Positions 1-6,894 of a stretch of DNA of 13,845 nucleotides are shown here, piece after piece. The stretch lies in the NCBI GenBank assembly GCA_023412975.1, contig JAEZRB010000072.1:1-13845 (forward strand), written 5' to 3'. The position numbers were made by a program, and so were the translations under genes. The notes beneath the pieces are model-generated. The model ran no database searches. It saw only the letters and a list, made by a program, of their open reading frames with translations, and had not been told where the DNA came from. Source of the DNA: Bacteroidota bacterium. Lineage in GTDB: Bacteria > Bacteroidota > Bacteroidia > Chitinophagales > Chitinophagaceae. Positions within the stretch are counted from its first letter, which is position 1, and every line of letters starts with the position of its first letter.

Positions 1-540
1 GGTTGTTGAAGGTGGTTAATGTCTTATAACAATATTCAGCTACTTTCAACTATAATAAACCACTTTAAACTATAACTGGGGAACGCTGAACTCAAGGGGG
101 TTGAATACTTGTTGAAGGTTGTTGAAGGTGGTTAATGTCTTATTACAATATTCAGCTACTTTCAACTATATTAAACCACTTTAAACTATAACTGGGGAAC
201 GCTGAACTCAAAGGGGTTGAATACTTGTTGAAGGTTGTTGAAGGTGGTGTAATGTTGTGTTACAATATTCAACGATTTTCAACTATATTAAACTACTTTA
301 ATCAAAATCTGGGGAACGCTGAACCCAAGGGGGCTGAATAGTTGTTGAATGTTGTTGAAGGTGGTGGAATGTCGTATTACAATATTCAGCTACTTTCAAC
401 TATATTAAACCACTTTAAACAAAAACTGGGGAGCGCTGAACTCAAGGGGGTTGAATATTTGTTGAATATTGTTGAAAATAGTTCAATGTCGTAATTCAAT
501 ATTCAACCACATTCAACTACTTTAAACAACATTAAACGAA
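1..540. repeat. Tandem array of a 116-117 bp intergenic repeat, about 4.6 copies
   Basis: Copies begin at 1, 117, 233, 350 and 467, so the period is 116, 116, 117 and 117 bp. Units 1 and 2 differ at only three positions; units 3 and 4 have more changes, and the fifth is degenerate and fades near 540, before the stop codon of the neighbouring gene. Each unit starts with GGTTGTTGAAGGTGGTTAAT or a variant, passes through ATATTCAGCTACTTTCAACT and CCACTTTAAAC, and ends with a GGGGAACGCTGAACTCAAGG segment. Within a unit the words GTTGAA (left) and TTCAAC/TTAAAC (right) recur every 10 bp, and the two halves are roughly reverse complements. No credible ORF is present. The array runs to the first base, so more copies may lie outside the window. 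Function is unknown. Confidence 0.93.
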
Positions 541-569
541 GCGATGATCGTCGGGGAATTTCCCAATTC

Positions 570-1769
570 TTAAAGTGTCATCACATTGATCAGCCCGTCT
601 TTCCATTTCAGGAAGTAGAGTTTTTTATTCTCAAAGTAATCCAGGGTTGTAGTGTTCCTGTTGATCACCGGCTGAATATCGTATTCGGTAAATACATTCT
701 CTTGTTTGTTGCTGATATTTGAGCTTAAGTCGTCTCCAAATTTCAACAATAAACGGGCAAACTTCCAGGTTACTTCATAACCACGGAATACCATATCACT
801 GGGGCGGGCATACATGGTGGTATTAAAATAATTGCTGATACTCTGGCTAACCTTATCGGTACGCGAATTATAAAAAGGTGTGCTATAAATGATCTCAGGT
901 CCTTTGAATTCGGGGTTGGAAAAATCCTTAATTCCATCCCATGTGGGCATACCAATAATGACCTGCGGATACGTTTTTTGAAGCGATGCCAGTTGCAGCG
1001 CCAGGTTTTTCCCAAAATTCATATCCAGGCTGCCTGCAATGCATAAAGTTGTGCGTGAAGAATCCAGGTGTGCTTTCAAATGGTCGGCAGTAAAATTATC
1101 AGGCAGTTCCACATACTTAAGTTTCAGTGGCACCGACATAGTGACCTTACTGTAGTCATCAAAAAGCTTCTTGATGGAATTATCAGCCGCATTTTTGCGA
1201 CGAAACACTACCGCGGGTTCCACGGCATAGTTTTTCTGGATAAAGCGATAAATGCCTTCGCATTGTGTTTTCAGCGTTGGATTAAGTAAAACAAAATAGG
1301 GATTGGCGGTAGTTCCCGCATCATTGGGTACAGTAGTATTGATAACAGGTATCTTTTTTTTCAAAGCGAAATCAGATAAGGTCCGCACTTCATTGTTGGT
1401 ACAATGTGCGATGATCAGCGAAGCCCCGGCAACTTCTGGTCGGGCCAGCTGTTGTTGCAGGCTTTCCTTTGATGAACGCGTATCATACACATAAACTTCC
1501 AGGTTTATGCCCTCCTGGTTGAGTGAATCCAGCGCCAGTTGCACACCTTCATAAAACTCCAGGCCGGAATTGATGAATTTGGGGAAATTATTTTTCGCAT
1601 ACCGGTATTCATTATTCGCATCGAAAGCCGAATCAAGATAAAGTGGTGCGAAAACAGCGATTCTTTGTACATCCGGGAGGCTGTCAACATCGAGATGAGT
1701 GGTATCCTGGGCTTTTACCGTACAGAAAAAGGATACTGATAGGATAAAGAAAACATACTTCATTTTCAT
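570..1769 (-). CDS. Secreted periplasmic-binding-fold (type 1, LivK/receptor-ligand-like) protein
   Basis: A 399-residue protein with a signal peptide at residues 1-20 (basic MKMK start, hydrophobic FFILSVSFF core, V-K-A before the cut), so it should act in the periplasm or at the cell envelope. From about residue 36 (QRIAVFAPLYLDS) it follows the pattern of type 1 periplasmic binding folds related to branched-chain amino-acid binding proteins: GLEFYEGVQLALDSL, VYVYDTRSS, a stretch on competing or missing ligand (IIAHCTNNEV), IPVINTTVP, and a second lobe with VIIGMPTWDG. The ligand cannot be told from sequence. No ABC permease or ATPase gene is adjacent, so it may be a sensor or structural protein rather than a transporter part. 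The start at 1769 (or 1763) is preferred to an ATG at 1808 because only then does the signal peptide stand at the N-terminus. It lies 29 bp downstream of guaA and is probably co-transcribed. There is no clear lipobox. Confidence 0.75.
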   Translation of the reverse strand: MKMKYVFFILSVSFFCTVKAQDTTHLDVDSLPDVQRIAVFAPLYLDSAFDANNEYRYAKNNFPKFINSGLEFYEGVQLALDSLNQEGINLEVYVYDTRSSKESLQQQLARPEVAGASLIIAHCTNNEVRTLSDFALKKKIPVINTTVPNDAGTTANPYFVLLNPTLKTQCEGIYRFIQKNYAVEPAVVFRRKNAADNSIKKLFDDYSKVTMSVPLKLKYVELPDNFTADHLKAHLDSSRTTLCIAGSLDMNFGKNLALQLASLQKTYPQVIIGMPTWDGIKDFSNPEFKGPEIIYSTPFYNSRTDKVSQSISNYFNTTMYARPSDMVFRGYEVTWKFARLLLKFGDDLSSNISNKQENVFTEYDIQPVINRNTTTLDYFENKKLYFLKWKDGLINVMTL

Positions 1770-1798
1770 AAACTGGTTTAAGATCACCTGGAAGATGG

Positions 1799-3340
1799 CT
1801 ATTCCCACTCGATCGTTGCCGGTGGTTTGCTGCTGATATCATACACCACCCGGTTGATCCCCTTCACATTATTAATGATCTCATTCGAAATCTTTGCCAA
1901 AAAATCGTAGGGCAGGTGCGACCAGTCAGCTGTCATCCCGTCCACGCTTGTCACGGCCCTCAATGCCAGCGTAAACTCGTAAGTCCTTTCATCACCCATC
2001 ACGCCCACGCTTTTGACCGGTAACAAGATAGCCCCGGCCTGCCAAACAGTTGCATACAACTGGTGTTCTTTCAGTCCTTTAACATAAATATCGTCTGCTT
2101 CCTGCAGTAGATTTACCTTTTCTTCAGTCACTTCGCCCAAAATACGGATCGCGAGACCGGGGCCGGGAAACGGATGACGATCGATCATTTCTGCTGGAAT
2201 GCCCAATTCTCTACCCACTTTTCTAACCTCATCTTTGAACAACGCCCTAAGCGGTTCTACCAGTTCGAGGTGCAGGTGTTCGGGAAGTCCGCCTACATTA
2301 TGATGCGATTTTATGGTCACGGAAGGGCCGTGCACGGAAACACTTTCGATTACATCTGGATAGATCGTACCCTGACCCAATAGGCCTATTCCCTGTATTT
2401 TTTGGGCTTCTTCCTGGAAAATATCGATAAACAGGCTGCCAATTACCTTGCGTTTCGCTTCCGGATCTTCCTTTCCTTTCAGACCATCATAAAAACGCTG
2501 GCGGGCATTGATGCCTTTTACATTCAGTCCCAGTTTGGCATAGGTGTCCAGGACGTTTTCAAACTCGTTTTTACGCAGCAGGCCATTGTCAACGAAAATT
2601 CCATATAGCCTGTCACCGATCGCGCGGTTGATCAGCGTGGCGGCCACGGTGGAGTCAACCCCGCCGCTAAGCGCCATCACTACTTTGCGATCTCCGATCT
2701 GTTTTTTTAACAGCTCAACCGAGTCAGTTATAAAATGCGCAGGTGTCCAGTCCTGGGCGCAACCGCAGATATTGACCAGGAAATTATGTAATACTTTCTT
2801 GCCCTCGATTGTATGGTATACTTCGGGATGGAATTGTACACCGTAAAGGGGCAGGGTTTCTGTGCCGTTTTGTAGTTTTTTAAATGCGGCGACGGGTATA
2901 CTCACGGTATCGGCAAGCAGTTCAAAGCCCTCAGGCAGACCTTTGATCGTGTCGCTATGGCTCATCCAGGCCTGGCTTTGAACTGAAACATTTTTTAATA
3001 AAATATCGTCCTTGATCACCCTGAGCTCCGCCCGCCCATATTCGCGCTTGTCACTTTTTTCGACAAGCCCCCCGAAACGTTTAGCTGTCAATTGGGCGCC
3101 ATAGCAAATACCAAGTACCGGCACTTTTGTGATAAATCCCTGCACATCCACATCCGGGGCATCAGTTTCGTTCACCGAGCAGGGTGAGCCTGAGAGAATA
3201 ATGCCTTTCAGGCTGGGTTCAAATACTATCGGTTTATTAAAGGGGACAATTTCGCAGTACACATTGGCTTCTCTCACCGCACGGGCTATTAACTGGGTGT
3301 ATTGAGAGCCAAAATCAAGGATCAATATCTTTTCGGTCAT
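1799..3340 (-). CDS. guaA: GMP synthase (glutamine-hydrolysing)
   Basis: This 513-residue enzyme amidates XMP to GMP using glutamine and ATP, the last step of de novo guanine nucleotide synthesis in the cytoplasm. The N-terminal class I glutamine amidotransferase domain (about residues 1-190) has the nucleophile Cys79 in GICYGAQ and His171/Glu173 in VQFHPEV. The ATP pyrophosphatase domain has its loop SGGVDST at 225-231, and the C-terminal dimerisation domain ends in the canonical KPPATIEWE. Length matches the family. The ATG at 3340 (MTEKILILDFGSQY) is chosen because the upstream in-frame ATG at 3391 would add 17 residues foreign to the family. The start lies 121 bp from that of the divergent M14 gene. 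All key residues are intact. Confidence 0.98.
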   Translation of the reverse strand: MTEKILILDFGSQYTQLIARAVREANVYCEIVPFNKPIVFEPSLKGIILSGSPCSVNETDAPDVDVQGFITKVPVLGICYGAQLTAKRFGGLVEKSDKREYGRAELRVIKDDILLKNVSVQSQAWMSHSDTIKGLPEGFELLADTVSIPVAAFKKLQNGTETLPLYGVQFHPEVYHTIEGKKVLHNFLVNICGCAQDWTPAHFITDSVELLKKQIGDRKVVMALSGGVDSTVAATLINRAIGDRLYGIFVDNGLLRKNEFENVLDTYAKLGLNVKGINARQRFYDGLKGKEDPEAKRKVIGSLFIDIFQEEAQKIQGIGLLGQGTIYPDVIESVSVHGPSVTIKSHHNVGGLPEHLHLELVEPLRALFKDEVRKVGRELGIPAEMIDRHPFPGPGLAIRILGEVTEEKVNLLQEADDIYVKGLKEHQLYATVWQAGAILLPVKSVGVMGDERTYEFTLALRAVTSVDGMTADWSHLPYDFLAKISNEIINNVKGINRVVYDISSKPPATIEWE

Positions 3341-3345
3341 GGCCG

Positions 3346-3353
3346 CGAAGGTA
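3346..3353 (-). promoter_or_regulatory. Possible Bacteroidota -7 element for guaA
   Basis: On the minus strand this reads TACCTTCG, one mismatch from the Bacteroidota -7 consensus TAnnTTTG. It ends only 5 bases before the chosen guaA ATG, so transcription would begin at or next to the start codon, giving a leaderless or nearly leaderless message. The matching -33 TTTG is not clear: only a GTTT about 22 bases upstream is present. The call is inference from a short motif. Confidence 0.33.
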
Positions 3354-3384
3354 AATAAAGGTTTTGGGAATGAGGAAACGGAGA

Positions 3385-3414
3385 TTTCCAAATGCCGGCG
3401 ACAGTATAACTTTC
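3385..3414 (+). promoter_or_regulatory. Possible promoter for the M14 peptidase gene
   Basis: TAACTTTC at 3407-3414 differs by one base from the Bacteroidota -7 consensus TAnnTTTG. A TTTC 18 bases upstream (3385-3388) could be a weak -33 element. This would give a leader of roughly 40 bases before the start at 3462. It would lie back to back with the proposed guaA promoter in the same 121-bp gap. Confidence 0.3.
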
Positions 3415-3461
3415 TCCATTCTGCTAAAAGGTTTAATTTCCGGCTTTATACATTAATGCTT

Positions 3462-6041
3462 ATGAGAAATTTATTCATTGTACTATTTCTTTTCGTTGCG
3501 AATTGTTCCATTTCACAGGACCTGAAGTACTATCTGCCTGATTCAGTGACTTATGATCCGGCTATTCCCAAGCCAAAGGATATAATCTATCATGAGGTGG
3601 GGGAGTATCATGTCACTCACGATCGACTCGTCAACTATATGAAAGCGATTGCCACCGCGGCTCCGGGGCGGGTAAAACTGGAAACCATGGGTTTTACTTA
3701 TGAGAAACGCCCGCAGGTTTTGCTGATCATCACTTCCCCCAAAAATCACCAGCGCCTAGAGGAAATCAGGCAGCAACATGTTCAGCTGACAGATCCAACG
3801 AAGAGCGCCTCACTGAATATCGACAATATGCCGATCGTTGTCTGGATAGGGCATTCCATCCATGGTAACGAGCAAAGCGGTACCAATGCATCTTTGTTAA
3901 GTGCTTACTACCTCGCTGCGGCCCAGGGCCGGCAGGTGGAGGATCTGCTCGACAATACCGTGATCCTGTTTGATCCATCCTTTAACCCCGATGGCATGCA
4001 GCGGTTTTCGACCTGGGTAAACCAGCACCGGAGTAAAAACCTGGTGAGTGATCCCAACGACAGGGAGTACAACGAAGTTTGGCCGGGTGGCAGGTTCAAT
4101 CACTACTGGTTTGACCTTAACAGGGACTGGCTGCCCGCCGTTCATGTCGAGAGCCAAAACCGGCTTAACTGGTTCCACCGCTGGAAACCCAATATTCTCA
4201 CCGACCACCACGAGCAGGGTAGCAATGCCACTTTTTTCTTTCAACCGGGAGTGCCTTCACGGGTCAATCCCCTCACACCGGCAAAGAACCAGGAACTGAC
4301 GGCAAGGCTGGGTGAGTTTCATGCAGCATACCTCGACCGTATCGGCTCGCTTTATTTCACAAAAGAGAGCTACGATGATTTTTATTATGGCAAGGGTTCT
4401 ACCTATCCCGATATCAATGGCGCTATCGGTATTTTATTCGAACAGGCTTCCTCACGTGGTCATTTACAGGAGACCATTAACGGGTTGTTGAGTTTTCCTT
4501 CTACCATCAGAAACCAGTTTGTCACCACGCTTTCCACGCTCGAAGGGGCCAGGGTATTGAGAAAGGAATTTTTACAATGGCAAAGGGACTTTTATAAAAC
4601 CGCGATGTCAGAGTCCGCATCTGTTGCGGTCAAAGGCTTTGTATTTGGCGATGAAAACGACCGGTCGAAGACCCTGAGTTTTGTGGAAATGCTCCTGCGT
4701 CACCAGATCGAGGTATTTGGGTTAAAATCCAATATCAATGCCGGCGGCTACGATTTCAAATCCACTTCATCCTTTGTGATCCCGGCCAACCAGCCTCAGT
4801 ACCGGCTGATCCGCTCAATCTTTGAAAAAACATTCGACTATAAAGACAGTCTTTTTTATGATATCACCAGCTGGACCATGCCCCTCGCATTTGGGCTACC
4901 TGCTGCGGAATTAAATGCGACACAATTCAAAGCTGGATTATTGGGAGAAAAGATCTCCGCAACTCCTGCACTTGCTTCAGGTGTCATGGGAAGTCAGAAA
5001 TCCGATTATGCCTACCTTTTTGAGTGGGATGAGTTTTTTGCACCACGGGCTTTATATGAATTGCAAAAAGCAGGCGTGAGGGTAAAAGTGGCTACCAATG
5101 TTTTCGAGGTAAGGATTGAAGGCGCAACCAGGAAATTTGACTATGGTACCATCATGGTACCTGTACAGACACAATCCATCGATGGCGAGAAACTGTCCGG
5201 GCTATTAGAAGGCGTGGCGGAACGAAATGGTCTGAAAATTTATGCTTTACAAACCGGGGCCGCTCTTAGTGGCAGCGACCTGGGTAGTAGCCGGTTTGCC
5301 GTTGTAAGCCTGCCGAAAATTGCCATGATCACCGGACCGGGTGTCAATGCATTGGATGCAGGCGAGGTTTGGCACCTGCTCGACCAGCGTATGAATATTC
5401 CGGCGACGCACCTGGAGCCAGGTATTTTTAATCGCGTCAATATCGACAAGTACAATACCCTGGTCATGGTTGGAGGTAATTATAGTGAGCTCAATAAAGA
5501 GAAATTAAAAAGCTGGGTGCAGCAGGGTGGTACTTTGATTTTAACAGAGGAAGCTGTTAACTGGGCGGCGCAGAACGGGATCAGTACAGTCAATTTTAAA
5601 AGGACAAAATCCCCCTCCGACAGCACCCGCAAACTGACCTATATCGATCGTGAGCAGGTGGATGGCGCACAACGTGTTAGCGGCGCGATTTTTAACGCCG
5701 AGATCGATCTCAGCCACCCGCTGGCGTACGGATATAATCAAAATACCGTGAGCCTATTCAAGGCCAACCGGGTATTTATGGAAAAAAGTAAAAATCCATA
5801 TGCTACTCCATTTTACTATGGTAGTAAGCCGCTGCAAAGCGGCTGGGTGAGCAGGGAGAACCTGGACGTTATTAAAAATTCAGCGGCTGTTATTGTCAAT
5901 ACCCTTGGCGGGGGCCGCGTGATCAATATTGCCGAGAACCCCAATTTCCGCGCATTCTGGCTGGGAGGTACCAAGTTGTTTATGAATGCTATATTTTTTG
6001 GAAGGAATATTGATGCTGCAAGTGGAAGGGCGGAAGAGTGA
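3462..6041 (+). CDS. Secreted M14-family zinc carboxypeptidase with C-terminal GATase-like domain
   Basis: An exported metallopeptidase of 859 residues, expected to trim peptides in the periplasm or outside the cell. Residues 1-19 (MRNLFIVLFLFVANCSISQ) form a signal peptide. The peptidase domain (about 45-400) shows the M14 zinc motif HxxE as H134-G-N-E137, NPDG at 175-178, the substrate-binding DLNRDW (Asn220-Arg221), the third zinc ligand in TDHHEQG (His249 or His250) and the catalytic Glu327 in GILFEQASSRG. All catalytic features are present. From about residue 618 (IAMITGPGVNALDAGEVWHL) to about 715 lies a Rossmann-like segment resembling the class I glutamine amidotransferase fold, including LVMVGGNYSEL and WVQQGGTLIL, as known in large Bacteroidota M14-like peptidases. 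No amidotransferase catalytic triad is evident, so that segment is probably structural. The start at 3462 puts the signal peptide first; upstream in-frame ATGs (3339, 3456) would bury it. Substrate preference cannot be read from sequence. Confidence 0.88.
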   Translation: MRNLFIVLFLFVANCSISQDLKYYLPDSVTYDPAIPKPKDIIYHEVGEYHVTHDRLVNYMKAIATAAPGRVKLETMGFTYEKRPQVLLIITSPKNHQRLEEIRQQHVQLTDPTKSASLNIDNMPIVVWIGHSIHGNEQSGTNASLLSAYYLAAAQGRQVEDLLDNTVILFDPSFNPDGMQRFSTWVNQHRSKNLVSDPNDREYNEVWPGGRFNHYWFDLNRDWLPAVHVESQNRLNWFHRWKPNILTDHHEQGSNATFFFQPGVPSRVNPLTPAKNQELTARLGEFHAAYLDRIGSLYFTKESYDDFYYGKGSTYPDINGAIGILFEQASSRGHLQETINGLLSFPSTIRNQFVTTLSTLEGARVLRKEFLQWQRDFYKTAMSESASVAVKGFVFGDENDRSKTLSFVEMLLRHQIEVFGLKSNINAGGYDFKSTSSFVIPANQPQYRLIRSIFEKTFDYKDSLFYDITSWTMPLAFGLPAAELNATQFKAGLLGEKISATPALASGVMGSQKSDYAYLFEWDEFFAPRALYELQKAGVRVKVATNVFEVRIEGATRKFDYGTIMVPVQTQSIDGEKLSGLLEGVAERNGLKIYALQTGAALSGSDLGSSRFAVVSLPKIAMITGPGVNALDAGEVWHLLDQRMNIPATHLEPGIFNRVNIDKYNTLVMVGGNYSELNKEKLKSWVQQGGTLILTEEAVNWAAQNGISTVNFKRTKSPSDSTRKLTYIDREQVDGAQRVSGAIFNAEIDLSHPLAYGYNQNTVSLFKANRVFMEKSKNPYATPFYYGSKPLQSGWVSRENLDVIKNSAAVIVNTLGGGRVINIAENPNFRAFWLGGTKLFMNAIFFGRNIDAASGRAEE

Positions 6042-6079
6042 GAAAGAATGTGAGGAGAAATATTTGAATTTCCATCAGG

Positions 6080-6104
6080 AAAAAAACATTTTAAATGTTT
6101 TTTT
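6080..6104. terminator. Perfect A/T hairpin after the M14 peptidase gene
   Basis: AAAAAAACATTT (6080-6091) and AAATGTTTTTTT (6093-6104) are exact reverse complements around a single T, 38 bp after the peptidase stop codon. The run of seven T on either strand fits a bidirectional intrinsic terminator. The stem has only one G:C pair, so its strength is doubtful. Nothing lies opposite that needs stopping, so the plus strand is the likely direction of use. Confidence 0.5.
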
Positions 6105-6282
6105 ACCCTTGGTTCGGCATGTGGGGAGGCGGAAATTGCAGGAATAACAGTAACTAAGCGGTGGGTTCGCACAACTTATTCACATGCCGGGAATTGATCA
6201 TGCATCAGACATCTCGTATGTACGAAGGCGCGGGATAAATGCTAACTTGCCGCTTTATTATGTCAAATTAAAAAAGAGCACT

Positions 6283-6708
6283 ATGATTAAATTGCAGGTT
6301 ATCGGCCGACTCGGCAAGGATTGTGTGGTAAACACAGTGAATGGTAAAAACGTAATCAATTTTACCGTTGCTAATACTGAAAAATTTCGTGACAGCCAGG
6401 GCAATAACCAGGAAAGGACAACCTGGGTCGATTGTGCTTACTGGACTGATCGTACGGCTATAGCTCCTTACTTAACGAAAGGGACACAGGTATATGTAGA
6501 AGGTACTCCCGAAGTAAAAACTTTTAGCCGCCAGGATGGAACACCAGGCGCTTCCCTGACACTCAGGATTCGCGACGTTCAATTGCTCGGTAGTAAAAAT
6601 GATTCAGGTGGCAGCGCACCGTCTTATAACCAGGCTTCCGCAGGAAATACAGGACAGGTGGCAGCACCGAGCGAGGTATCTGAGCCAATTGACGATCTGC
6701 CGTTTTAA
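6283..6708 (+). CDS. ssb: Single-stranded DNA-binding protein
   Basis: A 141-residue SSB that coats single-stranded DNA in replication, recombination and repair. The OB-fold spans about residues 1-105: MIKLQVIGRLGKDC at the N-terminus, VINFTVANTEKF, the aromatic ssDNA-contacting segment TTWVDCAYW, and GTQVYVEGTPEVKTF. A flexible Gly/Ser/Gln-rich linker follows, then the acidic tip EPIDDLPF that binds SSB partner proteins. The ATG at 6283 is the family start; an in-frame ATG at 6184 would add 33 unrelated residues. It is preceded by an A-rich leader (TTAAAAAAGAG) instead of a Shine-Dalgarno site, as usual in Bacteroidota. The gene stands alone, without rpsF or rpsR, which is common for ssb in this phylum. 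Confidence 0.96.
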   Translation: MIKLQVIGRLGKDCVVNTVNGKNVINFTVANTEKFRDSQGNNQERTTWVDCAYWTDRTAIAPYLTKGTQVYVEGTPEVKTFSRQDGTPGASLTLRIRDVQLLGSKNDSGGSAPSYNQASAGNTGQVAAPSEVSEPIDDLPF

Positions 6709-6764
6709 AGGGCGGACCGAACTATGACTGATCTCTGCCGAATTGCGCAGGGGTATGAATAATC

Positions 6765-6825
6765 ACAAAACACGGATGGACTCCGGCTGACTCGATCGGG
6801 CGGGACGTTCGTGTTTTTGTTTTCA
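6765..6825 (+). terminator. Possible intrinsic terminator after ssb
   Basis: ACAAAACACG (6765-6774) pairs with CGTGTTTTTGT (6810-6820) with one bulged T. The intervening 35 bases are GC-rich and could pair further, and a T-rich run (TTTTTGTTTTC) follows. It lies 57 bp after the ssb stop and before the dehydrogenase, and would separate these two units. The long loop makes the call moderate. Confidence 0.42.
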
Positions 6826-6882
6826 TATTGGTTAATAGGGTTTACCTGCGATGCACGCCATCCCGGTTTATACGAATTGTTG

Positions 6883-6890
6883 TTTCTTTG
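6883..6890 (+). promoter_or_regulatory. Possible -7 element for the dehydrogenase gene
   Basis: TTTCTTTG is one base from the Bacteroidota consensus TAnnTTTG and ends 4 bases before the chosen ATG at 6895, which would again imply a nearly leaderless transcript. No TTTG is found at the proper -33 spacing, so this is weak evidence. Confidence 0.25.
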
Positions 6891-6894
6891 TCGC

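Noticed and set aside
1..540. CRISPR array
   Set aside because: Units are 116-117 bp and similar along the full length; there are no short repeats separated by unique spacers and no cas genes.
553..564. GGGGAATTTCCC as a terminator of the minus-strand binding-fold gene
   Set aside because: The stem is only about five pairs with a one-base centre and no T run follows on the minus strand.
3897..4244. Minus-strand open frame of 115 codons
   Set aside because: It lies fully inside the M14 peptidase gene, whose catalytic motifs are intact; it resembles no known family and is a shadow frame.
5145..5161. 17-bp palindrome GGTACCATCATGGTACC
   Set aside because: It lies inside the M14 coding region and encodes ordinary residues (Gly-Thr-Ile-Met-Val-Pro); no regulatory context.
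6176..6184. TTATTCACA, matching the DnaA-box consensus TTATNCACA
   Set aside because: A single 9-mer with no clustered boxes, no dnaA or dnaN gene and no AT-rich unwinding region; chance is the simpler explanation.
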